From NCBI RefSeq assembly GCF_039534125.1, contig NZ_BAAAUV010000001.1, positions 1 through 64,000 of the forward strand: DNA of 64,000 bases, read 5' to 3'. Source of the DNA: Actinocorallia longicatena. Lineage in GTDB: Bacteria > Actinomycetota > Actinomycetes > Streptosporangiales > Streptosporangiaceae. This document shows positions 40,174 to 51,460 of this stretch, in pieces (the stretch's first letter is position 1; each line of letters opens with the position of its first letter). The position numbers and the translations under genes were made by a program. The notes beneath the pieces were generated by a model. That model saw only the letters and a list, made by a program, of their open reading frames with translations, did no database searches and was not told where the DNA came from.

Positions 40174-41121
40174 TCAGTAGCCGGGTGGGTAGGCGAGCAG
40201 GACGTCGGAGTCCGGATCGCGCACCACGTCGACGGGTTGGCCCTCGGCGGGAGGGGCCGTGTCGGGATCGGCCCAGGCCGCCCGGTAGAGGTCGCGGTCG
40301 AGTTCGACATAGCCCTGCGGATGCAGGTCGGTCCTGACGGTCGCCCTGCGTCCGCGTCCCGGCGGCCGGGCGCCGGTGCGGTGCACCCGGTGCCCGCTCA
40401 GCGGGACGGTGGGCGGGGGCGCCTTGCGCGCCGGGGCCGGCGGGTCGGGCCGGGTCGGCGGCGGGCCGGGCGGCGGAGACTGCGGACCTACGGCGGCCAG
40501 GCGGCGGCGGGCGGCGAACGCCAGGACCCCGGCCAGGCCGAGGGCCAAGGCGATGAGCATCAGGGTGAGGCCCTTCAGCGGGCCGCCGCCCCCGTCGTCG
40601 TCCTTCTCCTGCGCGACGGGCCCGGTCGGCCCGACCGTGACGGCCTGGGTCGCGAGATCGGAGGCGAGCCTGCCGTCGATCAGCTGCCGCCCGGGAACGG
40701 TCCCCTTACCGGTCACCGCGTCACACAGCCCGTCGCCGCAGGCGCCGAACTGCCTGAGCGCCTCGACCTGCCCGCGGTCCAGCCGGGTGACGGCCGACTC
40801 GGGCGCCAGCAGCCTGCCGCCCGACAGGATGAGCAGGATCGTCCCGCCCTGGCCCGTCGTGACGCCCTTCGGCACCGTGACGACCAGCCCGGACCGGACG
40901 AAGGACTCCCGAGCCTGCTTCAGGGACAGCGCCGGGCCGATCGGGACGTCCAGCGGGATCTCCCCGTTGACCGTCACGGCGTGCTTGGGCTGACGGGCGT
41001 CGCCGAGGCACTGCAGCAGCCGTCCGAAGTCGAGCCCGGTGCACTCCTCGGCGGCGGCGGCCGGAGCGGCGGGCACGAGCAGCCCCGCCGTCAGGACGGC
41101 GGCGGGCGCCAGCGCCTTCAT
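40174..41121 (-). CDS. Exported membrane protein of unknown function in kinase operon
   Basis: A 315-residue protein. Residues 1-24 are a signal peptide (MKALAPAAVLTAGLLVPAAPAAAA). An extracellular domain of about 150 residues with four Cys (ECTGL, LLQCLG, GACGDGLCDA) follows, then one membrane segment (about 183-203, LTLMLIALALGLAGVLAFAA). The cytoplasmic Pro-rich tail ends in a small conserved-looking region (YVELDRDLYRAAWAD). This layout fits a sensor or anchor for the signalling operon. ATG 41121 is used because GAGGGGG precedes it; a GTG at 41136 overlaps the upstream gene. No family was recognised. Confidence 0.72.
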   Translation of the reverse strand: MKALAPAAVLTAGLLVPAAPAAAAEECTGLDFGRLLQCLGDARQPKHAVTVNGEIPLDVPIGPALSLKQARESFVRSGLVVTVPKGVTTGQGGTILLILSGGRLLAPESAVTRLDRGQVEALRQFGACGDGLCDAVTGKGTVPGRQLIDGRLASDLATQAVTVGPTGPVAQEKDDDGGGGPLKGLTLMLIALALGLAGVLAFAARRRLAAVGPQSPPPGPPPTRPDPPAPARKAPPPTVPLSGHRVHRTGARPPGRGRRATVRTDLHPQGYVELDRDLYRAAWADPDTAPPAEGQPVDVVRDPDSDVLLAYPPGY

Positions 41122-41132
41122 CACGGTCCCCC

Positions 41133-41588
41133 TCACTGGTCGACCACCTGACGGCAGCGCACGAACATCGCGGCGCCGCGCTCGGCCCAGTCGGCGGCGA
41201 CGACCGCGAACTCGCGCGGCCCCATCCGCAGGCCCAGCGGCAGCGAGCAGACACCGGCCAGCACCGGATGGGGGCCGTGCACGTCCCAGACCGACAGCAT
41301 CGGCACGAGCTGCTCGGTGTTCCAGGCGTTGGCCGTGGCCGCGGCCCGGGCCAGCCGGCCGGGGGGCAGCGGGCGGCCGTCGGTCATGAACACCACGAGC
41401 AGGTGCGAGGTCCGCATGAACCGCAGGCTCAGCGTGCCGGGCTCGCCGGGCGGTCCCGGCAGGTCGAACTCGACGACGACCGACTCACCGTCGTCGGAGG
41501 CGCGGCCCTCACCGGCCCAGGCGGTGACGAGCGAGCGCCACCGGACGGCCAGCTCCCCCGCGTCCTGAAGGGTCTCCTCAGCGGCCAC
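41133..41588 (-). CDS. YbjN-domain protein
   Basis: A 151-residue cytosolic protein resembling YbjN / type III-chaperone-like domains: a beta-rich half (VVVEFDLPGPPGEPGTLSLR, LLVVFMTDGRPLPP) and a helix with AAATANAWNTEQLVPMLSVW, typical of the N..W.....P...L motif of the family. Such proteins may act as chaperones or adaptors. The GTG start overlaps the upstream kinase stop by 11 bp. It is the second gene of the operon. Confidence 0.75.
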   Translation of the reverse strand: MAAEETLQDAGELAVRWRSLVTAWAGEGRASDDGESVVVEFDLPGPPGEPGTLSLRFMRTSHLLVVFMTDGRPLPPGRLARAAATANAWNTEQLVPMLSVWDVHGPHPVLAGVCSLPLGLRMGPREFAVVAADWAERGAAMFVRCRQVVDQ

Positions 41589-42564
41589 GGGTCACCGCCG
41601 CGGCGACCATCTCGTCGGTCAGGCCCGCCGCGAGCAGGGCGAGGGCGTGCCTGCGCAGCGGGGGCTGCCGTACGGCGTTCTCCACGGACCGCTCCCTGAT
41701 GTCCTCGGCGACGGACTCGCTCCACGCGGGCCCGTTTGAGTGGACGTCCTCTTCGACCGGAAGGTTCCCCGTGAGCGCGTCGAGCAGCACGTCGAGGGAC
41801 GGCCTGTTGCGCGGGTCCTTGGTCATGCACCAGCCCAGCAGCGGGCGGAGCCCGCCGGGCACGCCGTCGAGGACCGGGGCCTCGGCGGTGACGCGCTGGA
41901 GCACCGCGCTGATCTCGGTCTCGCCGAACGGCGCGATCCCGGTGGCGGCGAACGCCAGCACGGCGCCGAGGGAGAACACGTCGCTGGCCGGGCCGACCGG
42001 ATCGGCCATGATCTGCTCGGGCGACATGTAGGCGGGCGTGCCCATCACGGTCCCCGGCTGGGTCAGCCCCTCGGCACCCGACCTGCGGGAGATCCCGAAG
42101 TCGATGACGCGCGGGCCGTCCTCGGCGAGCAGCACGTTCGACGGCTTGAGGTCGCGGTGCACCACCCCGGCGGCGTGGATGTTCTGCAGCGCCTCGACCA
42201 GTCCGGCGCCGAGCGTCGCGAGCTGGGGTTCCGGCATCGGCCCGTGCGTCTTGACCGCCTCCCACAGCGACGGCCCCGGCACGTGCACGGTCGCCAGCCA
42301 GGGAGGATCGCCGAACGGGTCGGCGTCGACGACCGCGGCCGTGAACGCGCCGCTCACCGCCTTGGCGGCCTCGATCTCGCGGGCGAACCGCTCACGGAAC
42401 CCCGGGTCGTCGGCGAACTCGGGCCGGATCACCTTCACCGCGACCGACCGGCCGCTCGGTGAGCGTCCGTGCAGCACCCAGCCCATGCCCCCGGAGCCCA
42501 GCCGTCCCACGATCCGGTAACGGCCCACCTGTTCGGGGTCGCTCATCGGAGTCAGCACAGTCAT
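41578..42564 (-). CDS. Soluble serine/threonine protein kinase (PknB-like)
   Basis: A 328-residue Hanks-type kinase without a membrane segment. Motifs are complete: GSGGMG (23-28), VAVKVIR with Lys44, the HRDLKPSNVLL catalytic loop, DFGISRR, MGTPAYMSPEQ and the DVFSLGAVLAFAATG subdomain IX. The short C-terminal extension ends in a helix. It leads a six-gene operon in which every later start lies within 16 bp of, or overlaps, the preceding stop. It is presumably the activating kinase of a pathway that includes the vWA, PP2C and atypical kinase products. Confidence 0.92.
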   Translation of the reverse strand: MTVLTPMSDPEQVGRYRIVGRLGSGGMGWVLHGRSPSGRSVAVKVIRPEFADDPGFRERFAREIEAAKAVSGAFTAAVVDADPFGDPPWLATVHVPGPSLWEAVKTHGPMPEPQLATLGAGLVEALQNIHAAGVVHRDLKPSNVLLAEDGPRVIDFGISRRSGAEGLTQPGTVMGTPAYMSPEQIMADPVGPASDVFSLGAVLAFAATGIAPFGETEISAVLQRVTAEAPVLDGVPGGLRPLLGWCMTKDPRNRPSLDVLLDALTGNLPVEEDVHSNGPAWSESVAEDIRERSVENAVRQPPLRRHALALLAAGLTDEMVAAAVTRGR

Positions 42565-42680
42565 CCCCGTTCGTCCTTCGCCCCCGCGAACAGGTCAAGT
42601 ATCCACCAAGGCGTCCCCGCGGAGCGGACTTCCCCGCGGCGATCCGTGCCCGATTCCAGGAATTCGTTCCCTCCGTCCCC

Positions 42681-43454
42681 TCAGACGGCCGGGAGTTCCC
42701 GGTTGATCCGCGCCTCGACGTCGGCGGCGATCGCCGGGTCGGCCAGGCCGCGCCGCCACACCTCGACGGACTCCTCGTCGCGGCCGCGCAGCGGGAGGGT
42801 CCTCGCCAGGAGCTCGGTGGCCAGCGGCGCGAGGTCGGGGGCCGTGCCCGGGCCGAGGGCCGCGGAGAAGGCGCCGATGGCCTGCTCCAGATGGGTCAGT
42901 CCCATCACGATCGCGAGCCGGGCGTAGGCGTAGGAGTCGGGGTGCAGTCTCCGCAGGGATGTGGCCAGGACGGTCTGGGCGCGCGCGGCCTGGCCGAGCT
43001 CGAGCAGCCGCTGCGACAGGTCGTGGGCGGCGACCGGGGCGTACTCCTCGTCGCCGGAGTCGACCGCCTGCTCCCACCAGGCCAGGGCGGCGTCGGTGTC
43101 GCCGCGGTCGTCGGCGAGCTGTGCCAGGGCCAGGCAGGCGGCGGGCAGGTAGTCGGGATTGCCGAGCTCCACGACGTTGCGCCAGGCTCCCGCGGCGGCC
43201 TGCAGATCGCCGGCCCGCTCGTAGGAGAGGGCCAGATGGTAGGCCGCGCGGGGCGCGTAGTCGGGGTCTTCGGTGTCGATGGCGATCTGGTCGGCGACCC
43301 GGGAGCCGTCGATGTCGCCCAGGTCCTCCAGGACCAGCGCGAGACCGAGCGCGGCCTCCGCCCGGTCGGGCGACTCCAGCGCCTCGGTGAAAAGAGTGAC
43401 GGCGGCGGCGTGCTCACCGTTCTCGGCGTGTTCCCGCGCCCGCAGCAGGGTCAT
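42681..43454 (-). CDS. Tetratricopeptide-repeat protein
   Basis: A 257-residue protein made of TPR-like helical pairs (ALGLALVLEDLGDIDGSRVA; AAYHLALSYERAGDLQAAAG; LALAQLADDRGDTDAALAWW; each with the A..L......G....A pattern). It probably serves as a protein-protein adaptor. ATG 43454 is preferred since the region upstream to 43529 is basic and low-complexity and GAGG precedes the ATG. It lies 116 bp upstream of the kinase operon on the same strand and might be part of the same system. Confidence 0.78.
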   Translation of the reverse strand: MTLLRAREHAENGEHAAAVTLFTEALESPDRAEAALGLALVLEDLGDIDGSRVADQIAIDTEDPDYAPRAAYHLALSYERAGDLQAAAGAWRNVVELGNPDYLPAACLALAQLADDRGDTDAALAWWEQAVDSGDEEYAPVAAHDLSQRLLELGQAARAQTVLATSLRRLHPDSYAYARLAIVMGLTHLEQAIGAFSAALGPGTAPDLAPLATELLARTLPLRGRDEESVEVWRRGLADPAIAADVEARINRELPAV

Positions 43455-43556
43455 TCCGGCCCTCTTTCCACCCGGTGAAATTTTGTCCCCGACCCTACAA
43501 GGGCGGCCGTGCCGTCCACTGGACGACACGGCCGGAAGTTCCCCTATTTCGCCGGT

Positions 43557-46415
<2,859 letters not shown>

Positions 46416-46478
46416 CGGTGAGGCCTCCTGGGCTGGCATGCAGAGGTCGAACGGGTCGCCAATGGCGCTCGTCTCCCC

Positions 46479-46676
46479 CTCTGTCATGTGAACCTGAGAG
46501 CTTCACCCTGCCCTGCCTGACGCGGCATGGGGCGGGGCTTTCACCGTCGGTGGGGCGATCATCACGCCCGCTTTCCAGAGGTGCCTCTTCCGTGCGGTCC
46601 TTTTGCCTGAGAGGTTCCGGGGAGGTTGCTCCTTCGGCGCTCCGCACCGGCTTGTGCGAAGTCTCTCCCGCACGGG
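46479..46676 (-). ncRNA. Tandem glycine riboswitch in the gcvP leader
   Basis: Both aptamers are recognisable on the minus strand. Aptamer 1 (about 46676-46592) carries GGGAGAGAC, GCCGAAGGAGCAA, CCTCTCAGGCAAAAGGACC. Aptamer 2 (about 46590-46479) carries ACCGACGGTGAAAGCC, CTCTCAGGTTCACATGACAG, AGGGGG. This matches the class found before gcvP/gcvT in Streptomyces, where glycine binding turns expression on. It ends 64 bp before the gcvP start. Confidence 0.9.
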
Positions 46677-46691
46677 GTCGACAGCGGTTCA

Positions 46692-46697
46692 AGTCTA
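46692..46697 (-). promoter_or_regulatory. Likely -10 box of the gcvP transcript
   Basis: TAGACT on the minus strand lies 16 bp before the first riboswitch stem, so transcription would start near 46685. A weak -35 (TTGCGA) lies about 19 bp upstream. Confidence 0.45.
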
Positions 46698-46852
46698 CCC
46701 GCCCCTGTTCTGGAGATCGCAAAGCGGGGGGATGGCAAAAGATCTACTTTTTGCGGGTAAGGAGTAGCGCAGGGAATGACACGGTACCCGCCATGATCAC
46801 CGAAGGGTCCCACCTCGCTACGATGGGCTCCGATGAAGAAGGGCGGTGGGCG

Positions 46853-49258
46853 ATGACCAGAACGCAGGCGGAGAGCGAGCTGGAGCCGCTGCTCGCCCTC
46901 GCCAAGGGCGTCGAGGTCGACGAGCCGCCGCGGCCCGGCCGCATCCGCAGCCAGTCGAACCTCTTCCGGGCCCTGGCCTGCCTCGCCGGGCTGGTCATGG
47001 TCCTGCTGCTGCCGTCGATCGCCTCCCAGACGACCAGCGGCATCCAGGGCGACATCTCCGAGGGCACCCAGAACGTCCACTTCCTGCTCAGCCTGGCCAG
47101 CCAGCTGTCGACCTTCTGGGTCCTGCTGGTTCCCGTGATCTTCGCTCTGGACCGCGCCTTCCGCCGCGACGCCCTCCGCGTGATCGTCGGCCTGCTCGCC
47201 GCGATCATCGCCCTCGGCCTGACCATCGCCCTGGACGCCTGGGCGAGCGCGGCCGGGCCCGGCACCCTCACCAACGCCCTCGGCTGGAACAACGCGGGCA
47301 CCACTCCCCTGCACGCCGACCTCACCCCGGTGATCGCTTTCGTGACGGCCGTCCGGCTGGCCGGGCGGCCGCGCTGGCAGCTCGTCATGTGGGGGACGAT
47401 CGCCCTCGCCTCCCTCGCGGCCCTCGCCGCCGGGTACACGACGGCGCTGGGGCTGGTCGCCACCTACTTCATCGGCAGGATCGTCGGCTACCTGACCCTC
47501 TACGGGATCGGCACCCCGAACCCGCGCCCGCCGGGCACCGCCGTGGTCGCCGCGCTCGAGCGCCTCGGGCTGAAGCCATCGCACGCGCTCAGGATCGACG
47601 ACGGCACCGACGACCACCGCCGCTACACGGTCGAGGCGGAGGGCGGCAAGCTCGACGTGACGGTCCTCGATCGCGACCAGCAGACCTCAGGACTGCTCTA
47701 CCGGATCTGGCGGGGCCTGCGGCTGCGGGCCAACCAGCCGCGCCGGGCCCTCAGATCACTGCGCAGATCACTGGAGCAGGAGTCGCTGATGGCCTACGCG
47801 GCCGGCGCCGCACAGGTCAGGACGCCCCGGCTGATCGCCACCTCCGAGGTCGGCACCGAGGCCGCGCTGCTGGCCTACGAGCACGTCGACGGCGTCCGCC
47901 TCGCGGACATGCCCGCGGAGGCGATCACCGACACCCTGCTGGTGGACATCTGGCGCGAGGTCGACCTGCTGCACCGGCAGCGGATGGCCCACCGCAGCCT
48001 CGACACCACCTCGATCATGGTCCACGGCGGCGTCCCCTACGTCGTGGGGCTCGCGCGGGGCGAGATCGCCGTCAGCGACCTGCTGCTCCGCCTCGACCAG
48101 GCCCAGCTCCTCACCTCGCTGGCGCTGCGGGTGGGCCAGGAGCGGGCCGTCCGCACGGCCGCCGAGGTGATCGGCAGCCAGACCCTGGGCGCGATCCTGC
48201 CGCTGCTGCAGAAGGTGGCGCTGTCCCGCGACACCCGCACGGAGCTGAGGCAGCAGAAGGACCTGCTCAGCAACCTGCGCGAGGAGATCCTGAGGTTCAC
48301 GCCCGAGGTCGAGATCCAGGCGGTACGGCTGGAGCGCTTCAGGCCCCGCACGATCGTCAGCATCGTCGGCCTGACGATCGGCACCTACTTCCTGCTCTCC
48401 CAGCTCAGCAACGTCAACCTCACCCAGATCATCACCAGCGCCAAGTGGGGCTGGGCGATCGTGGCCCTGATCGCCGCGTGCGTCACCTACGTCGCGGCCG
48501 CGATGATGCTGATCGGCTTCGTGCCCGAGCGGCTGTCGTGGTGGCGGACCATCCTCGCCCAGCTCGCCGCCTCGTTCGTGAAGCTGGTCGCCCCCGCGGC
48601 CGTCACGGGCGTGGCGATCAACACCCGGTTCCTCCAGCGGGCCGGGGTCCGCCCCGGATCGGCCGTGGCCAGCGTGGGCGCCTCCCAGCTGACGGGCATG
48701 GTCATCCACATCGGACTGCTGATCGTCTTCGGTTTCCTCACCGGCTCGCAGAGCACCACGACCGAGTTCGCGCCGTCCAAGACGATCGTGATCGTTCTGC
48801 TGGCGGGCGCCGCGGTCGCCGGGGCCCTCGCCACGATCGGGCGGGTCCGGCGGCTCGTCGCCGTCCGGCTCAAGGACATGTTCTCCGGGGTCGTCCCGCG
48901 CCTTCTGGACGTCCTCCAGGACCCCAGGAAGGTCGCCACCGGGATCGGCGGCACCCTGCTCCTCACGGTGGCGTTCGTGGTCTGCCTGGACGCCTCCATC
49001 CGCGCTTTCGGCGGCAGCCTCAGCTGGACGGCCGTCGCGGTCGTCTTCCTCACCGGCAACGCCCTGGGCTCGGCCGCGCCGACCCCCGGCGGCCTCGGCG
49101 CCGTGGAGGGCGCCCTGACCCTCGGGCTCACCCTCGCGGGGCTGCCCGCGGAGCAGGCGACCTCGGCCGTCCTGCTGTTCCGGCTCCTGACCTTCTGGCT
49201 GCCGGTCCTGCCCGGCTGGGCGGCGTTCACCCACCTCCAGCGGCGCGAAGCCCTCTGA
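46853..49258 (+). CDS. Flippase-like membrane protein with kinase-like middle domain
   Basis: An 801-residue membrane protein. Residues about 40-210 hold four or more membrane segments. Residues about 240-420 look like a soluble kinase-fold domain (LLAYEHVDGVRLADMPAE; HRQRMAHRSLDTTSIMVHG, where an HRxLxxxxxM pattern replaces HRD...N). Residues about 490-800 form an LPG_synthase_TM/AglD_N (PF03706) domain of several segments, ending with the typical APTPGGLGAVEGALTLGLT motif. Related proteins flip or modify lipid-linked precursors or aminoacylated lipids. The kinase-like part lacks the catalytic Asp, so it is probably a pseudokinase. ATG 46853 is the best-placed start. It diverges from gcvP. 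Confidence 0.8.
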   Translation: MTRTQAESELEPLLALAKGVEVDEPPRPGRIRSQSNLFRALACLAGLVMVLLLPSIASQTTSGIQGDISEGTQNVHFLLSLASQLSTFWVLLVPVIFALDRAFRRDALRVIVGLLAAIIALGLTIALDAWASAAGPGTLTNALGWNNAGTTPLHADLTPVIAFVTAVRLAGRPRWQLVMWGTIALASLAALAAGYTTALGLVATYFIGRIVGYLTLYGIGTPNPRPPGTAVVAALERLGLKPSHALRIDDGTDDHRRYTVEAEGGKLDVTVLDRDQQTSGLLYRIWRGLRLRANQPRRALRSLRRSLEQESLMAYAAGAAQVRTPRLIATSEVGTEAALLAYEHVDGVRLADMPAEAITDTLLVDIWREVDLLHRQRMAHRSLDTTSIMVHGGVPYVVGLARGEIAVSDLLLRLDQAQLLTSLALRVGQERAVRTAAEVIGSQTLGAILPLLQKVALSRDTRTELRQQKDLLSNLREEILRFTPEVEIQAVRLERFRPRTIVSIVGLTIGTYFLLSQLSNVNLTQIITSAKWGWAIVALIAACVTYVAAAMMLIGFVPERLSWWRTILAQLAASFVKLVAPAAVTGVAINTRFLQRAGVRPGSAVASVGASQLTGMVIHIGLLIVFGFLTGSQSTTTEFAPSKTIVIVLLAGAAVAGALATIGRVRRLVAVRLKDMFSGVVPRLLDVLQDPRKVATGIGGTLLLTVAFVVCLDASIRAFGGSLSWTAVAVVFLTGNALGSAAPTPGGLGAVEGALTLGLTLAGLPAEQATSAVLLFRLLTFWLPVLPGWAAFTHLQRREAL

Positions 49259-49291
49259 CGCAGGGGCTCGGGATCCTCCGGGCATGCGAAA

Positions 49292-49318
49292 GCGCCCCGG
49301 ACCCGCGGGTCCAGAGCG
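49292..49318. terminator. Bidirectional terminator
   Basis: GCGCCCCGGACCC (49292-49304) faces GGGTCCAGAGCGC (49307-49319): GGACCC-GC-GGGTCC is perfect, and GCGC pairs at the outer end. It lies between the convergent flippase-like and MerR genes. Confidence 0.6.
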
Positions 49319-49332
49319 CCGGTCACATCGGT

Positions 49333-49938
49333 TCAGGCTCCTTTGCGCGCCCTGCGCCGGGCCGAGAGCTCGTCGCCCCCCTGCTGCCGCTCCGTGCCGA
49401 GGTCGTCGGCGGCGCTCTCACCGGGCAGCTCGGCGAGTGAGCCCTCGACCTCCTGCCAGACCCGGCCGAGCGCGATCCCGAAGACGCCCTGGCCGCCCTG
49501 GAGCAGATCCACGACCTCGTCGGGCGAGGTGCACTCGTACACGCTCACCCCGTCGCTCATGAGGGTGATCTGGGACAGGTGCTCGACCCCGCGGTCGGTC
49601 AGGTGGTTGACGGCGGTGCGGATCTGCTGGAGGGACACGCCCGCGTCCAGGAGCCGCTTGACCACCTTGAGCACGAGGATGTCGCGGAAGCCGTACAGCC
49701 GCTGGCTGCCCGAACCATGGGCGCTGCGGACGCTCGGCTCGACCAGGCCCGTGCGGGCCCAGTAGTCGAGCTGGCGGTAGGTGATCCCGGCCGCGGCGCA
49801 CGCGGTGGGACCCCGGTAGCCGACGTCGGCCCTGGGGACCACGACCTCGCTGTCGAACAGCAGGCCCTGTTCCCCGGCACGCTGGGAGGCGAGCACTCGC
49901 TCGCGATCCACCTTGTCCTCGCCGCTGCTCACCGCCAC
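49333..49938 (-). CDS. MerR-family regulator (Rv1830-like)
   Basis: A 201-residue regulator whose MerR HTH reads GITYRQLDYWARTGLVEPSV (residues about 51-70), then RLYGFRDILVLKVVKRLLDAG. The N-terminus (DSEVVVPRADVGYRGPTAC) and position beside a DUF151 gene and a second MerR gene match Rv1830 of mycobacteria. GGAGG precedes the GTG start at 49938. In mycobacteria this block sits next to the gcv P-protein gene, as here. The effector is unknown. Confidence 0.87.
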   Translation of the reverse strand: MAVSSGEDKVDRERVLASQRAGEQGLLFDSEVVVPRADVGYRGPTACAAAGITYRQLDYWARTGLVEPSVRSAHGSGSQRLYGFRDILVLKVVKRLLDAGVSLQQIRTAVNHLTDRGVEHLSQITLMSDGVSVYECTSPDEVVDLLQGGQGVFGIALGRVWQEVEGSLAELPGESAADDLGTERQQGGDELSARRRARKGA

Positions 49939-50194
49939 GCGGACCTCCGACTTCTGTCAGCCCGTGGTGTTTTCCGTCAAGGGGGTTTGGCGGTATTACC
50001 CCACGGGCGTTCCACCAGCACGGTAGGTGCCGGTCAGGGCAGGGTCAACGTTCGCCCTCGGCGCGTCGCACACCGGATCAATCGGCTTCACGTGCGCAAA
50101 CGGTCGAACATCGGTGTCCCGCCTTACCCCTACCCGCTGTGACAGGGGTGGAAAACGAACCGGGTCTTCAAGATCAATGACACAAAGCCACTGG

Positions 50195-50665
50195 TCAGGC
50201 GCCGCGATCGAAGTCCTCGGGCGTCACGTTGTCGAGAAATTCTCTGAACTTCTCGACCTCGTCGTCCTGCTCGTCCGGGATCGAGACGCCCGCCTCGTCG
50301 AGAACATCCTCGCTCGCGAAGATCGACGCGCCGGTGCGGAGAGCGAGCGCGATCGAGTCCGACGGCCGCGCGCTCACCTCGACCCCGCCCGTGAAGACCA
50401 GATCGGCGAAGAAGATCCCCTCGCGGAGCGCGGTGATGTTCACCGTGCGCAGCTGGGAACCGAGCGCCTCGATGACGTCCTTGAACAGATCATGCGTGAG
50501 CGGGCGCTGGGGCAGCATGCCCTGCTGGGCGAAGGCGATCGCGGTGGCCTCCACGGCGCCGATCCAGATCGGCAGATACCGATCTCCGTCGGACTCCTTC
50601 AGCAGGACGATCGGCTGGTTGGAGGGCATCTCGACCCGTACGCCGACGACCTCCATCAGTTTCAC
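50195..50665 (-). CDS. DUF151 bifunctional nuclease family protein
   Basis: A 156-residue protein with the DUF151/BFN signatures: VGVRVEMPSNQPIVLLKE, YLPIWIGAVEATAIAFAQQG, RPLTHDLFKDVIEALGSQL and RPSDSIALALRTGASIFASEDVL. Homologues are annotated as bifunctional DNase/RNase. GTG 50665 with GGGAG five bases upstream is preferred to a start at 50701. It lies between two MerR genes, the same order as Rv1828-Rv1829-Rv1830. The acidic C-terminus (DEQDDEVEKFREFLDNV) is typical. Confidence 0.9.
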   Translation of the reverse strand: MKLMEVVGVRVEMPSNQPIVLLKESDGDRYLPIWIGAVEATAIAFAQQGMLPQRPLTHDLFKDVIEALGSQLRTVNITALREGIFFADLVFTGGVEVSARPSDSIALALRTGASIFASEDVLDEAGVSIPDEQDDEVEKFREFLDNVTPEDFDRGA

Positions 50666-50773
50666 AACGGCTCCCAGCGCAGATTCGGCTCTCCCTGCCA
50701 AACTACACCCGATGCGCCCTTACCGATCGAGTGACGGTCCCCAACGATCGTGAGACGGGTGATTCGGGAGGGG

Positions 50774-51448
50774 TCAGCGGTCCAGGCTGTCGCGCAGGCC
50801 CGCGGAGATCAGCGCGGTGTGCAGGGCCAGCGCGAGGCCGGAGATCGCGCGGGCCGTCTCGCCCGCCGCCTCGTGCGCTCCCGGGCTGCGGCGGCGCAGC
50901 AGCGGGGCGATCATCTGCTCGATGAGGTCGAGTTCCCGCTCGGCCGCGGCCTTGATGACCCGCAGGTGACGGGCCTCGAAGCCGTACTCCCCCAGCGCGG
51001 CGGCGGTCCTGGCGACGCTCAGCGCGTCGCCGTCGTACTGGCCGCCCACCCGGCGGATCAGCCCGTAGGCCTCCAGCTCCTCCAGGAGGGCCTCGTCGAC
51101 GCCCGCCCCGTCCAGGAGCTGCCGCCGGGTGAGGGCGACCTCACGGGACGGCTGGGAGTCCGCGGCCACCAGCGTGCGGGGCTGCGGGACCTGCCCCTTG
51201 CCGTTCAGCTGCTCCTTGATCACGCGCAGCGGGAGGTACTCGTCCCGCTGGGCGGCCAGGATGTAGCGCAGGCGTTCCACGTCGGCGACGGTGAACTTCC
51301 GGTAACCCGCCGGCGTGCGTTCAGGCTCGATCAGCCCCTCCGCCTCCAGAAACCTGATCTTGGAGAGGGTGATGTCGGGGAAGTCGGCCCGCAGGCGGGC
51401 CAGCACGTCCCCGATGGTCATGTACGCCCGGGCGGCACTCGCGCTCAA
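50774..51448 (-). CDS. MerR-family regulator (Rv1828-like)
   Basis: A 224-residue MerR protein: TIGDVLARLRADFPDITLSK, then IRFLEAEGLIEPERTPAGYRKFTVADVERLRYIL and LPLRVIKEQL. These are close to Rv1828. The TTG at 51448 gives an N-terminus like the family (SASAARAYMTIGDV); an ATG at 51421 is an alternative. It begins 12 bp after the FHA gene stop and is likely co-transcribed with it. The C-terminal part (about 105-224) is a helical effector or dimer domain. Confidence 0.87.
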   Translation of the reverse strand: MSASAARAYMTIGDVLARLRADFPDITLSKIRFLEAEGLIEPERTPAGYRKFTVADVERLRYILAAQRDEYLPLRVIKEQLNGKGQVPQPRTLVAADSQPSREVALTRRQLLDGAGVDEALLEELEAYGLIRRVGGQYDGDALSVARTAAALGEYGFEARHLRVIKAAAERELDLIEQMIAPLLRRRSPGAHEAAGETARAISGLALALHTALISAGLRDSLDR

Positions 51449-51460
51449 GCCGCCGCCCGG

